A stretch of DNA of 64,000 nucleotides from Corynebacterium sphenisci DSM 44792 (GTDB lineage Bacteria > Actinomycetota > Actinomycetes > Mycobacteriales > Mycobacteriaceae). The DNA lies in the NCBI RefSeq assembly GCF_001941505.1, contig NZ_CP009248.1:1488001-1552000 (forward strand). Reading direction: 5' to 3'. The position numbers and the translations under genes are program-made. The notes below the pieces were generated by a model, which was given only the letters and a program-made list of their open reading frames with translations, made no database searches and was not told the origin of the DNA. The first letter of the stretch is position 1. Each line of letters begins with the position of its first letter. Positions 8,844 to 22,446 of the stretch are shown piece by piece.

Positions 8844-10031
8844 TCAGCGCCGGAACAGCCCCTGGAACCACAGCGCGATGGAGTTCCAGGTGTCGATGAG
8901 GTTCTCGGTCACCGAGCCGTCGCCGTTGGTGCCGGCGATCGCCAGGATCACCGCCACCGCGATGAGCACCGCCAGCACCGCCCAGGCCACCCCGAAGCCG
9001 GTGCCGTCCACCCGGTACAGGTCGGCGACGACCTCCCCGTCGACCAGCCGGGGCCCGGCCTTGAGCCGGGACAGCAGCGCCGAGGGGGTGCCCGGGGCGT
9101 CCGCGGCGGCGAAGACGGTCTCCACGTCCAGGGGCGCGCCGACGGCGACGATCATCTCCGCGCCGTGGTGCGCGGCGAAGACCAGGGCCAGGTCCATGGC
9201 GGAATCCGACAGCGCCGGGAAGGTGACGCAGCCGATGTTGAGGTCCTGGATCCGCTCCAGGCCGGTGGCGTGCCCGTCCGGGTCCGCGGGCAGCACCACC
9301 CGGGCGCCGCAGCGCAGCGTCTCCGCGGCGATGCCCTGCGGGTCGCCGATGATCAGATCCGGGGTGTGGTCCAGGTCCACCAGGGTGTCCGCCCCGGCGT
9401 CGACGCCGATGAGCACCGGCTCGTACTCCCGGATGAAGTGCTTGAGCCGCTCCAGGGTGCGCCGGTGGCCCTCCCCGGGGCCGACCAGCACCGCCTTGCG
9501 GCCGCGCAGCCCGATGTCCAGGTCCGGGATGCCCAGGCCGTCGACGTAGAGCGGCGATTCCGCGGCGGCGAACTCCACCAGGTTGCCGGACAGCGCCTCC
9601 ATCCGGTCCACCAGGCCGGTGCGCGCCTCCTCGAAGGAGGCGGTCAGCTCGGCCATGGTCACCGGGGTGCCGGCGGCCACCCGGCGGTCGCCGTAGTACA
9701 GCTTGCCCTCGTCGAGGCGGGCCCGGCGGCCGTCGCGCAGCTTGTCGAACAGCTCCGGCCCGGCGTCCTCGACCAGCTCCACGCCGGAGTCCACCAGCAG
9801 CTGGGGGCCGAAGTTCGGCACCGCCCCGGTGGTGAACCGGGAGGCGTTGATCACCGCCGCCGGTTTGGCCTCGACGATCCGCTTCGCCAGATCGTGGCTG
9901 AGGTCGGGGGCGTCGATGGCGAGGATGTCGCCCTCGCGGGCTCTGCGCAGCGCGCGGTCCAGCCGGGACCCGTCGCGGACGTCGCCGTGCACGCCGGGCA
10001 GGTCGGCGGAGTTCCGGGTGAAGAGACTCAT
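8844..10031 (-). CDS. steA: SteA-like cytokinetic ring protein
   Basis: 395 aa. A large cytoplasmic domain resembles thiamin pyrophosphokinase-like folds (VGPGEGHRRTLERLKHFI, then VLIGVDAGADTLVDL and DLIIGDPQG). One hydrophobic segment at about 347-367 (WAVLAVLIAVAVILAIAG) precedes an amphipathic C-terminal tail. This is the SteA architecture: a C-terminally anchored protein that localises to the division septum and acts with SteB on RipA-dependent daughter-cell separation in C. glutamicum (known for the family). It lies between recN and steB, 39 nt ahead of steB, so an operon is likely. Confidence 0.82.
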   Translation of the reverse strand: MSLFTRNSADLPGVHGDVRDGSRLDRALRRAREGDILAIDAPDLSHDLAKRIVEAKPAAVINASRFTTGAVPNFGPQLLVDSGVELVEDAGPELFDKLRDGRRARLDEGKLYYGDRRVAAGTPVTMAELTASFEEARTGLVDRMEALSGNLVEFAAAESPLYVDGLGIPDLDIGLRGRKAVLVGPGEGHRRTLERLKHFIREYEPVLIGVDAGADTLVDLDHTPDLIIGDPQGIAAETLRCGARVVLPADPDGHATGLERIQDLNIGCVTFPALSDSAMDLALVFAAHHGAEMIVAVGAPLDVETVFAAADAPGTPSALLSRLKAGPRLVDGEVVADLYRVDGTGFGVAWAVLAVLIAVAVILAIAGTNGDGSVTENLIDTWNSIALWFQGLFRR

Positions 10032-10085
10032 ACCGGCCAGTGTGCCCGCCCCGGCCGCCCGGGGCGCGGAGGCGCGCCGCGCCGA

Positions 10086-11807
10086 TCAGCCGGCCGCATC
10101 CGCCCGACGGTCGGCCTCGGCGCGCTCCAGCAGGTCCGCGGCATGCGCCCGGCCGGAGGCGGTGTCGTCGAGGCCGGCGAGCATCCGGGCCAGCTCGGCG
10201 ATCCGGGCCCCCCGGTCCAGCTCCGCCACCGCGGAGCTCGCCGCCCCCTCCCCGGAGCCCTTGGCCACGTGCAGGTGGGTGTCCGCGTACGCGGCGACCT
10301 GCGGCAGGTGGGTGACCACGATCACCTGGTTGCCGGCGGCCAGCCGGGCCAGCCGGCGGCCGATCTCCACCGCGGCGCGGCCGCCCACCCCGGCGTCGAC
10401 CTCGTCGAAGATGAGGGTGCGCCCGGTGTCCCCGGCGGCGAGGACCACCTCCAGGGCGAGCATCACCCGGGACAGCTCCCCGCCGGAGGCGGAGGTGGCC
10501 AGCGGCCGGGCCCCGCCCCCGGCGTGCCCGGCCAGGCCGAAGACCACCTCATCGCGGCCATGCTCGGCACGGCCGCCGGAGTCGGCGAGGTCCACGGCGA
10601 ACCGGGCCTCCGGCATCGCCAGGCCGGCCAGCTCCGCGGTGACCGCCTCCGCCAGCCGCCCGGCCAGCCGCCGCCGGGACGCGGTGAGCTTCGCCGCGGC
10701 CGCGTCGTAGTCCGCCTCCGCGGCGGCGACCTCGCCGGCGAGGCGCTCCAGGGCGTCCTCGGAGACGTCCAGGCCGTCCAGGGTGCGCGCCGCCTTGTCC
10801 CGCCAGGCCAGCACCCCGGCCAGGTCCGGGGCGTATTTCCGGGTCAGGGTGCGCAGCTCCGCCTGCCGGGAGAGCAGCCCGTCGAGATCCCCCGCCTCCG
10901 CGGGCAGCGCCTCGGCGAAACGGCCCAGGTCCGCGGAGACGTCGGCGAGCACCGAGGTCAGGGTGCCCAACCGCTCCGCCAGCTCCGCGAGCTCGGGGTC
11001 CTCCACCGCGCCGAGCAGCGAGCCGGCCCGGCCCAGCAGATCCGCCGCCCCCGCCGCATCGGCCGCCGGGTCGCCGTCGATGGCGCCCAGCGCGCCCAGG
11101 GCCGCCTCGCGGAGGCCGTCGACGTCCTGCAGCCGCCGGATGGTGCGGGCCAGTTCGGCGTCCTCCCCCGGCTCCGGGTCGACCGCGTCGATCTCCCCGA
11201 TCGCGAAGCGCAGCTGGTCGGCGCGCATCGCCAGCTCCCGGCGGCGCTCGGTGCGCTCGGCGAGATCCTTCGCCAGCGCCCGCCAGCGCCCGTGGCGCTC
11301 GGCGACGGCGGCGACGAGCCGGCGGTGCGCCGCGGCGCCCATCCGGTCGAGGGCGGCGCGCTGCTCCCCGGCGCCGAGCAGCCGCAGCTGATCGTTCTGC
11401 CCGTGGATGGCGATCACCTCCCCGGCGATCCCGGCCAGCGCCGCCGCCGGGGCGGCCCGGCCGCCCACCCAGGCCCGGGAGCGGCCCTTGGCGGAGACCT
11501 GGCGCACCAGCAGCGCCTCCCCGTTCTCGTCGAGCTCCCCACCGCAGTCGGCCACCGCCGCGCGCACCGACTCCGCCACCGGCGCGTCCAGGCCGGCCAG
11601 CGCGATATGGCCCTCCACCACGGCCTTCGCCGCGCCCTCGCGGACCCGGCCGGCGTCGGCCCGCCCCCCGGCGAGCAGCCGCAGCCCGGTGACCAGCATG
11701 GTCTTGCCCGCGCCGGTTTCCCCGGTGAGCACGGTCAGGCCGGGGCTGAATTCCACCGCGGAGGAGCCGATCGCCCCCAGATCCCGGATCGCCAGGTCGG
11801 TCAGCAC
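10086..11807 (-). CDS. recN: DNA repair protein RecN
   Basis: 573 aa SMC-like ATPase of double-strand break repair. Walker A GETGAGKT is at residues 29-36, followed by long Ala/Glu/Arg-rich helical arms. The C-terminal ABC half carries the signature region SGGELSRVMLALEVVL and Walker B LIFDEVDAGVGG, then the H-loop VVTHLPQVAAYADTHL. It starts at GTG 11807, 7 nt after nadK, and is likely translated from the same mRNA. No LexA box is visible immediately upstream, because the upstream DNA is coding. Confidence 0.94.
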   Translation of the reverse strand: MLTDLAIRDLGAIGSSAVEFSPGLTVLTGETGAGKTMLVTGLRLLAGGRADAGRVREGAAKAVVEGHIALAGLDAPVAESVRAAVADCGGELDENGEALLVRQVSAKGRSRAWVGGRAAPAAALAGIAGEVIAIHGQNDQLRLLGAGEQRAALDRMGAAAHRRLVAAVAERHGRWRALAKDLAERTERRRELAMRADQLRFAIGEIDAVDPEPGEDAELARTIRRLQDVDGLREAALGALGAIDGDPAADAAGAADLLGRAGSLLGAVEDPELAELAERLGTLTSVLADVSADLGRFAEALPAEAGDLDGLLSRQAELRTLTRKYAPDLAGVLAWRDKAARTLDGLDVSEDALERLAGEVAAAEADYDAAAAKLTASRRRLAGRLAEAVTAELAGLAMPEARFAVDLADSGGRAEHGRDEVVFGLAGHAGGGARPLATSASGGELSRVMLALEVVLAAGDTGRTLIFDEVDAGVGGRAAVEIGRRLARLAAGNQVIVVTHLPQVAAYADTHLHVAKGSGEGAASSAVAELDRGARIAELARMLAGLDDTASGRAHAADLLERAEADRRADAAG

Positions 11808-11814
11808 CGGCGGC

Positions 11815-12720
11815 TCACCCCCGGGGACCGCGCCAGCCGGTCACCGGCAGCCGGAACTTGTGCACCAGCCGGTCGGCGAAGGGGGCGGCGTCCAGGCGCA
11901 CCCAGCGCACCGGCTGCTCCGCCCGGGTGATCTCGATCCGGGAGCCCGGCGGGCACATCAGGGAGCGGAACCCGTCCAGCATCGCCTGCGCCGGCCCGCC
12001 CGTGGCGGAGGTCTCCACCGCCACCGTGGACGCCGGGGAGACCACCAGCGGCCGGTCGAAGAGGGCGTGCGCGTTGTTCGGCACCACCAGCATCGCGTCC
12101 AGCTCCGGCCACAGCACCGGCCCGCCCGCGGAGAAGGCGTAGGCGGTGGAGCCGGTGGGGGTGGACACCAGCACCCCGTCGCAGCCGTAGGAGGACACCG
12201 GGCGCCGGTCCACCTCCAGCACCACGTCGAGCACCCCGCGGCGGTTCATGTTCTCCAGGGCCAGCTCGTTGAGCGCCCAGCCGCTGCCGGTGACGTAGCC
12301 GTTGCCGTCGCGCACCGTCACCGCGATGGTCATCCGGTCCTCCACCCGCCAGGTGCGGTCGATGACGTGCCGGATCGCCTCGGTCATCGACTCCTGCTCC
12401 CATTCCGCGAGGAAGCCGACATGGCCCATGTTGATGCCCAGCACCGGCAGATCATTGGAGTACGCGAGATCCGCGGCGCGCAGGAAGGTGCCGTCGCCGC
12501 CGAGCACGAGCACCAGCTCGCAGTCCGCGGCGGCCTCCGGGGAGTGCCCGTAGCGGGGGTAGCCGCCGAGCACGGGGTGCCGGATGAGCGCCTCCGGGGA
12601 GTCCCCGGAGAGCATCCGCACGTCGATGCCGGCATCCTCCAGCAGGCGGGCGGCCTCCGCGGCCGCCTCCAGGTTCGAGCTCCTGCCGGTGTGGGGCACG
12701 AGCAGCACGCGCCTCGTCAT
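11815..12720 (-). CDS. nadK: NAD kinase
   Basis: 301 aa; phosphorylates NAD to NADP using ATP or polyphosphate. The family motif GGDGTFLRAADL and the glycine-rich SAM-like second motif GVLVSTPTGSTAYAFSAGGP are both present. The frame is open to 12885, but ATG 12720 is right: AAGGAG lies 7-8 nt upstream, and the N-terminus (MTRRVLLVPHTGR) matches the start of the Rossmann-like domain. The order tlyA-nadK-recN is common in actinobacteria, linking the ribosomal methylase, NADP supply and RecN in one transcript. Confidence 0.95.
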   Translation of the reverse strand: MTRRVLLVPHTGRSSNLEAAAEAARLLEDAGIDVRMLSGDSPEALIRHPVLGGYPRYGHSPEAAADCELVLVLGGDGTFLRAADLAYSNDLPVLGINMGHVGFLAEWEQESMTEAIRHVIDRTWRVEDRMTIAVTVRDGNGYVTGSGWALNELALENMNRRGVLDVVLEVDRRPVSSYGCDGVLVSTPTGSTAYAFSAGGPVLWPELDAMLVVPNNAHALFDRPLVVSPASTVAVETSATGGPAQAMLDGFRSLMCPPGSRIEITRAEQPVRWVRLDAAPFADRLVHKFRLPVTGWRGPRG

Positions 12721-12794
12721 CGCCGCTCCTTGAGATCGGGTGGTGGTCAGGGTCCATGGGCGGGCGGGAGCCGCGACTCCCCCGCCGTCCGACC

Positions 12795-13631
12795 CTACTC
12801 GGGCCCGGCGGCCACCGCGTCCCGGATCCGCGCGGCCACCGCATCGGGACCCGGATCGGCGGCGCCGCCGTCCTTGACCAGCCACAGGAAGTACTCCACG
12901 TTCCCGGAGGGCCCGGGCAGGGGGGAGGCCACCGCATCCCGGAAGGACAGGCCCAGTTCGCGGGCGTGCCCGGCCACCCCGATCGCGGCCTCGGCGCGCA
13001 GTTGCGCCGAGCGCACCACCCCGCCGCGGCCGAGCCGCTCCCGGCCCACCTCGAACTGGGGCTTGACCATGGGCAGCAGGTCGGCGCCGTCGACCAGGCA
13101 GCCGGCGATCGCGGGCAGCACCAGGCGCAGCGAGATGAAGGACAGGTCCCCCACCATCGCGTCCGCGGGTCCGCCGATGGCCTCCGGGGTGAGGGTGCGC
13201 ACGTTGGTGCGGTCGAGCACCCGCACCCGGGGGTCATCGCGCAGCCGCCAGATGAGCTGGCCGTAGCCGACGTCGGCGGCGATCACCTCCGCGGCGCCGC
13301 GGCGCAGGCACACGTCGGTGAAGCCGCCGGTGGACGCCCCGCAGTCGAGCACCCGCCGGTCCCTGAGGCTGAGCCCGGCCGGTTCGAAGGCGGCCAGGGC
13401 CCCGAGCAGCTTATGCGCGCCGCGGGAGGCCCAGTCCTCCTCCGCCCCGGCGTCGCTGACCCGGATCGAGGCCTCCGGGCCGACTCCGGTGGCCGGTTTC
13501 GTCGCCCGGATCCCGCCGACCTCCACCCGGCCGGCGCGGATCAGCCCGGCGGCGTGCTCCCGGGAGCGGGCGATTTTGCGGCGGACCAGCTCCGCGTCCA
13601 ACCGCCGGCGGGTGCCGCGGGGCTTAGCCAT
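12795..13631 (-). CDS. tlyA: TlyA-family rRNA (cytidine-2'-O)-methyltransferase
   Basis: 278 aa. The N-terminal S4 RNA-binding domain (about residues 8-65, RLDAELVRRKIARSREHAAGLI) is followed by an FtsJ-like Rossmann methyltransferase with SAM motif I DCGASTGGFTDVCLRRGA (about 97-114). TlyA enzymes 2'-O-methylate cytidines of 16S and 23S rRNA and are linked to capreomycin susceptibility in mycobacteria (known). The start codon overlaps the last bases of the small upstream ORF, so the genes are probably translationally coupled. The gene is followed by nadK after about 74 nt. Confidence 0.93.
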   Translation of the reverse strand: MAKPRGTRRRLDAELVRRKIARSREHAAGLIRAGRVEVGGIRATKPATGVGPEASIRVSDAGAEEDWASRGAHKLLGALAAFEPAGLSLRDRRVLDCGASTGGFTDVCLRRGAAEVIAADVGYGQLIWRLRDDPRVRVLDRTNVRTLTPEAIGGPADAMVGDLSFISLRLVLPAIAGCLVDGADLLPMVKPQFEVGRERLGRGGVVRSAQLRAEAAIGVAGHARELGLSFRDAVASPLPGPSGNVEYFLWLVKDGGAADPGPDAVAARIRDAVAAGPE

Positions 13632-13875
13632 CGCGGCGCTCCCGACCCGCCTGGTCGCCGAGGGCCTCCTGCAGCAGGCGGTGCTCGGCCTCCAGCAGCT
13701 CCGCCCGGGCCACCGGGTCCCCGGCGTCGGCGGAGCGGGCGGTGAGCTCGGCGAGGGCCTCGCCGAGCTTCTCCAGGCGGGCGGCCTCGGCGGTCCCGTC
13801 CGCCGCGGGGTCCGCGCCCGCGGGCCCGCGGCCGGCCAGATCCGCGGGGCTGGGGGCGCTCCGGGGCGCGCTCAT
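13624..13875 (-). CDS. Small conserved-position hypothetical protein
   Basis: 83 aa. I do not recognise a family. The sequence has a Pro/Ala/Gly-rich N-terminus, then a charged, Leu/Ala/Glu-rich helix from about residue 33 (EAARLEKLGEALAELTARS, then ELLEAEHRLLQEAL) that could form a coiled coil. ATG 13875 overlaps the HAD gene stop as ATGA, and the end overlaps the tlyA start by 8 nt, so it sits tightly inside the operon and is probably real. An alternative start is GTG 13881. Confidence 0.65.
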   Translation of the reverse strand: MSAPRSAPSPADLAGRGPAGADPAADGTAEAARLEKLGEALAELTARSADAGDPVARAELLEAEHRLLQEALGDQAGRERRDG

Positions 13876-14906
13876 CGCCACGCCGCCAGGGCCGCCGCGG
13901 CCGGGCCCCCGGGTTCGGCGGCGCGGATCCCGGTCACCGGGGCCGCGCCCGGCGCCCAGGCGAGCCCGGCGGCGGTGAGCAGCGCGGCCACCGCCGCGCG
14001 GGCCGGGTCCGCCAGCCGCGGGTCCGCCGGGTCGCCGCCGGCGAGCACCAGCGTCGCCGGGTCGGATTCGTCCCGGGTGACGGTGAACCCGGCCTGGGGG
14101 CCGGGGGCGGCGTGCTCGGCCGGCTCGTTGAGCGCCGCCATGGTGGCCCCGATGTAGCGGGGCCGCTCCCCGGGGGCGGCCAGCAGGGTCTCCCGGTGCC
14201 CGGAGACCCCGGTGACCACCATCAGGGTGGCGTGGCCGGCGTTGTTGCCGCCGGCGATGTCCGTGTTCAGCCGGTCCCCGATGGCCAGCGGGCGGGTGGC
14301 GCCGAGCCGGGCGGCGCCGCGGTGGAACATGGCCGGCTCGGGTTTGCCGGCGCTGCGCGGGGCCACCCCGGTCGCCGAGGTCACCGCGGCGACCATGGAG
14401 CCGTTGCCGACCAGCAGGCCGCGCTCCACCGGCAGCGTGGTGTCCAGGTTGGAGGCGAGGTAGGCCGCGCCGGCGCGGATCGCCAGCGCCGCCTCGGAGA
14501 GCTCCGCCCAGCCGGTGTCCGGGCTGTGCCCGTGCAGCACCGCGGCCGGGGAGTCGTCGGCGGAGGAGACCACCCGGTAGCCGGCCTCGGCGGCGAGCTC
14601 CCGGAAGGACTCGGCGCCGAGCACCAGCACCGCCGCACCGGGGTCGATCAGCTCCCGGGCCATCTCGATGGCCGCCTGCGCGGAGGTCATCACGTCGGCG
14701 GCCTCGGCGGCGTAGCCGAGGTCACGCAGCTGCGCGGCGACCGCCCCGGGCGCCCGGGAGGCGTTGTTGGTGATGAACAGCATCGGCAGCTCTGCCTCGG
14801 CGAGCGCCTCGCGGGCGCCGGGAATCGCCCGGCCGCCCTCGTAGACGGTGCCGTCGAGGTCGAGCAGGGCGGCGTCATGGGCCGCGACGAGGGTGCCCCC
14901 GGCCAC
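13872..14906 (-). CDS. HAD-IIA family sugar/nucleotide phosphatase
   Basis: 344 aa. Motif I LLDLDGTVYEGG near residue 15 supplies the nucleophile and acid aspartates. It is followed by FITNNASRAPGAV (motif II, NagD type), a cap domain, then KPEPAMFHRGA and IGDRLNTDIAGGNNAG (motifs III/IV). This is the HAD-IIA (NagD/p-nitrophenylphosphatase) architecture. The C-terminal ~75 residues after the HAD core form an extra Ala/Gly-rich segment. Translation starts at GTG 14906, 2 nt after the TPR-gene stop. The substrate is unknown. Confidence 0.85.
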   Translation of the reverse strand: MAGGTLVAAHDAALLDLDGTVYEGGRAIPGAREALAEAELPMLFITNNASRAPGAVAAQLRDLGYAAEAADVMTSAQAAIEMARELIDPGAAVLVLGAESFRELAAEAGYRVVSSADDSPAAVLHGHSPDTGWAELSEAALAIRAGAAYLASNLDTTLPVERGLLVGNGSMVAAVTSATGVAPRSAGKPEPAMFHRGAARLGATRPLAIGDRLNTDIAGGNNAGHATLMVVTGVSGHRETLLAAPGERPRYIGATMAALNEPAEHAAPGPQAGFTVTRDESDPATLVLAGGDPADPRLADPARAAVAALLTAAGLAWAPGAAPVTGIRAAEPGGPAAAALAAWR

Positions 14907-14908
14907 CG

Positions 14909-15784
14909 CTACCGCCCCTTCCCGAGCTCGTCGAGCCGGGCCCGGGCCTGCAGCGCGTCATCGGGGTCCAGTTTCGCGACCCGCCGCAGCCAGGTGCGGG
15001 CCTCCTCCAGTCGGCCGGCGGCGGCCAGGGCGTCGCCGTAGGCGTAGAACAGCCGGGCCGAGGCGAGATCCTCGGCGCGGGGGTCCGGGTTCCGGGTCTC
15101 CAGCTCGAGCAGCGCCCCGGCGACGTCGCCGAGGTCGCGGCGCGCCCCGGCGAGCACGATCGCCAGCTCGGTGCGGTCGTCCTCGTCGAGCTGCTCGGCC
15201 TCCGCGGAGCGGCCCAGTTCGATGGCCTTCTCCGGCCGGCCCAGGCCGCGTTCGCAGTCCGCCATCACCGCGAGCATCCCCGGCCCGCCGCTGATCCGGC
15301 GGGCGGCGCGCAGTTCGGCGAGCGCCTCCCGCCATTCCCCGGCGTGGTAGGCGGCCACCCCGAGGGTCTCCCGGACCACCCCGACCCGGCCGGCCCGGTC
15401 CTTGGCGGCGCGGGCGTGCCGCAGCGCCTTCCCGGGGTCCTCGGCGAGCAGGCTCGCGGCCATCACCATGTGCCGCGCCACCGCGTCGGCGTTGTCCTTG
15501 GCGAGGCTGCGCAGATCCTGGCGCACCGAGGGGTCGAGTTCGTCGGCGCGGACGTCATCGGGCAGCGCCGGCTCATTGGCGCGCAGGCCCATTCGCTCCT
15601 CGCGGAAGCCGGGGCGCTGCGGGCCGGTCCGCGGGCCCCGGGCCTCGGCCTGGCCGCGCCCGCCCCGGTTGGCGCGGCGCCGGTCGCCCCGGTCCCCGCG
15701 CTCGCCGCGATCCCGGCCCGGCCGGCCGGCCCGTCCGCGGTCGTCCCGATCCGCCCTCCGGCGGGGCCGTTCATTGTCCGCCAT
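14909..15784 (-). CDS. TPR-like protein with Arg/Asp/Gly-rich N-terminus
   Basis: 291 aa. Residues 1-60 are low-complexity and extremely rich in Arg, Asp and Gly. From about residue 80 the protein is a run of helix pairs with tetratricopeptide-like spacing (HARAAKDRAGRVGVVRETLGVAAYHAGEWREALAE is a clear example region, at about 140-175). It is probably a soluble scaffold or protein-protein interaction module; the charged head could bind nucleic acid, but that is inference. ATG 15784 has AAGGAG about 10 nt upstream. It heads the run HAD phosphatase-small ORF-tlyA-nadK-recN-steAB. Confidence 0.75.
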   Translation of the reverse strand: MADNERPRRRADRDDRGRAGRPGRDRGERGDRGDRRRANRGGRGQAEARGPRTGPQRPGFREERMGLRANEPALPDDVRADELDPSVRQDLRSLAKDNADAVARHMVMAASLLAEDPGKALRHARAAKDRAGRVGVVRETLGVAAYHAGEWREALAELRAARRISGGPGMLAVMADCERGLGRPEKAIELGRSAEAEQLDEDDRTELAIVLAGARRDLGDVAGALLELETRNPDPRAEDLASARLFYAYGDALAAAGRLEEARTWLRRVAKLDPDDALQARARLDELGKGR

Positions 15785-15819
15785 TGCCTGCGCACTCCTT
15801 CCACCTGCGTGGACGCTGG

Positions 15820-15843
15820 GCGGCGCCCACCTGTGGGCGCCGC
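15820..15843 (-). terminator. Perfect GC hairpin between the RNase H gene and the TPR gene
   Basis: GCGGCGCCCAC (15820-15830) and GTGGGCGCCGC (15833-15843) form an 11-bp perfect inverted repeat. It lies about 40 nt past the RNase H gene stop and within the presumed leader of the TPR gene. There is no U-tract, so it could be an attenuator or a processing stem instead. Confidence 0.35.
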
Positions 15844-15856
15844 GTCGATCATGGTC

Positions 15857-15862
15857 ACGCTA
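15857..15862 (-). promoter_or_regulatory. Candidate -10 for the TPR-tlyA-recN transcript
   Basis: TAGCGT on the minus strand, 73 nt upstream of ATG 15784. No convincing -35 is seen. Confidence 0.3.
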
Positions 15863-15884
15863 CCAGGCGGGGTGCGCGCCGCCC

Positions 15885-16742
15885 TCAGGGGCGCCCCGCG
15901 TGCAGGGCGACCAGCCGGGGCTCCCCGGCGACCTCCCAGGTGCAGGTGGCGACCAGGTCCGCGGCCCGGGCGACGGTGACCGCGACATCGCCGGCGACGA
16001 CGCCGATCTCCACCTCCGCGTCGACGAAGGCGGGGTCCACCGCGTCGATGGCGGGCACCAGCACCGCGCCGCGGGTGAGGAACCGGGCCCGGCGGCCGTC
16101 CCCGGCGATCAGCCGGCCGATGGCCCGGGCCAGGGTGCGGTGCGCCCGGCGGGCCTCCTCGCCGCGGTCCCGGTCGGCGGCGGCCGGCTCCCCGGCGGCG
16201 TCGTCGAAGAGGTCCGGCTCCCGGGTGTCCGGGGCCAGCCCCGGGCTCGCCTGGCCGCGGCGGGTGTCCCGGGGGTCGCCGGCGAAACCGGGGCCGGGTT
16301 CGACGGGCAGGCCCTTCTGGTGGGCGGTGGCCGCCGCCCGGGCGCGCTGGTCGGCGGCCTCGTTGAGCTCATGCCCGGAGTGGCCCTTGACCCAGGTGAA
16401 GGTGACCTTCCGGCCCACCATGGCGGCGTCGAGCCGCTGCATGAGGTCCACGTTGAGCACGGGTTTGCCGTCCCGTTTCTTCCAGCCCTTGCGCTTCCAC
16501 CCGGCCATCCACTTGGTGACCGAGTTGATGACGTACTGGGAGTCGCAGAGGATCTCGAGGGGTTCGTCGGTGCGGTGCGCGGTGGCGTCGAGGAGCTCGG
16601 CGACGGCGGTGAGCTCACCGCGGTTGTTGGTGCCGCTGGGCCAGCCGCCGGCCGCCCAGGAGTCCTCGTCGATGTACCAGCACCAGCCTGCGGGGCCGGG
16701 GTTGCCGAGGGCGGAACCGTCTGCGGCGGCGATGATGGTCAT
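15885..16742 (-). CDS. Ribonuclease HI-type protein with C-terminal extension
   Basis: 285 aa. The N-terminal ~145 residues are a RNase H fold with the acidic residues in place: Asp in AAADGSALGNPGPAGW, Glu in NNRGELTAVAELL, Asp in LCDSQYVINSVTKW and Asp in NEAADQRARAA, with the supporting His in VKGHSGHELNEAAD. It should cleave RNA in RNA-DNA hybrids. The remaining ~140 residues form a second domain of unknown role after a linker. The frame is open to 16919, but ATG 16742 gives the normal RNase H N-terminus. It lies downstream of the rRNA operon on the same strand. Confidence 0.85.
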   Translation of the reverse strand: MTIIAAADGSALGNPGPAGWCWYIDEDSWAAGGWPSGTNNRGELTAVAELLDATAHRTDEPLEILCDSQYVINSVTKWMAGWKRKGWKKRDGKPVLNVDLMQRLDAAMVGRKVTFTWVKGHSGHELNEAADQRARAAATAHQKGLPVEPGPGFAGDPRDTRRGQASPGLAPDTREPDLFDDAAGEPAAADRDRGEEARRAHRTLARAIGRLIAGDGRRARFLTRGAVLVPAIDAVDPAFVDAEVEIGVVAGDVAVTVARAADLVATCTWEVAGEPRLVALHAGRP

Positions 16743-16749
16743 GGCGGGC

Positions 16750-16755
16750 AGTATC
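16750..16755 (-). promoter_or_regulatory. Weak -10-like hexamer 7 nt before the RNase H start
   Basis: GATACT, then 7 nt, then ATG 16742, with no Shine-Dalgarno. It matches the leaderless geometry seen elsewhere, but the first hexamer base deviates. Confidence 0.3.
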
Positions 16756-16823
16756 TCATAGGGTCGTGGGCGCCCCGGGCGCCGGGCGAGGGGCCGTTGC
16801 GGGCCCGCCCCGGGTACGCCGAA

Positions 16824-16872
16824 CGCCCCCGGGGTGCCGGGCCCCTTGTGGGGGCCGGGCGCCTCGGGGGCG
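16824..16872 (-). terminator. Candidate rRNA operon terminator hairpin
   Basis: Outer arms CGCCCCCG (16824-16831) and CGGGGGCG (16865-16872) enclose a second GC stem, GGCCCC pairing with GGGGCC around TTGTG. It begins about 21 nt beyond the 5S 3' end. There is no clear U-tract. Confidence 0.4.
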
Positions 16873-16892
16873 TCGGGTCGTGATTGGTTTGT

Positions 16893-17011
16893 GGCCGGCG
16901 GTGTCCTACTCTCCCACACCCTCCCGGGTGCAGTACCATCGGCGCTGGCGGGCTTAGCTTCCGGGTTCGGAATGGGACCGGGCGTGGCCCCGCCGCTTTC
17001 GCCACCGACAC
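16893..17011 (-). rRNA. rrf: 5S ribosomal RNA
   Basis: About 119 nt; ends are placed by likeness to corynebacterial 5S. The minus strand shows the conserved CCCGGTCCCATTCCGAAC and GAAGCTAAGCCC segments of loops B and C, then GCCGATGGTACTGC and the closing GGGAGAGTAGG. The two ends (gtgtcggtggc and gccggccac) pair to form helix I. It is the last gene of the 16S-23S-5S operon. Ends are accurate to a few bases. Confidence 0.93.
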
Positions 17012-17164
17012 GTGTTACGGGAAACCCACCAAAAAAGCACTACATGCCTATGGTGGGCGGTGTTGTCCCAGATACTGGATGGTGGACGCGAGCAAAAGCT
17101 CTATTCTTCGTGTTGTCGTGCGCACACCTCGACCCGTTGCTCCCACCGCTGGGGGTGGGGGGTT
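17012..17164 (-). other. 23S-5S spacer containing the 3' arm of the pre-23S processing stem
   Basis: About 153 nt with no tRNA. Plus-strand bases 17059-17094 nearly equal the minus-strand bases of 20306-20340 in the 16S-23S spacer. In the precursor RNA the two can therefore pair: 13 bp, one mismatch, 7 bp, an internal loop and 8 bp, closing a loop around the whole 23S. This is the expected place for RNase III cleavage. Confidence 0.6.
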
Positions 17165-22158
<4,994 letters not shown>

Positions 22159-22446
22159 AGCTTTTAAGTGAAAAGCCCGAAAACTGGCAAAAAGAACAAA
22201 CAACAAACCAGGACCCAAACAGACCCCAGTCTGGCGTATTGTCCAAAAAACGCGCGCACCCGAAGCCCTTGACGGGGAACAAACCGGGCACACGCTCATC
22301 AGTGATTGTTTCAAGAGCCCCTGAAAAAGACTCCCGGCACCATCACCGGAAAAATAAGTAGTACATCGGCACACTATCGAGTTCTCACACAACACGCGCA
22401 CACCCGGACAACCGGACCACTCCGGCGCCCCAGGCAGCAAGAGAAG
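22159..22446 (-). other. rRNA operon leader
   Basis: About 288 nt between promoter P2 and 16S. At 22371-22395 it holds a 24-nt element matching 23/24 bases of the spacer element at 20315-20339, in the same orientation. Elements of this kind in actinobacterial rrn leaders are associated with antitermination or processing (established for the group; the role here is inferred). Confidence 0.55.
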
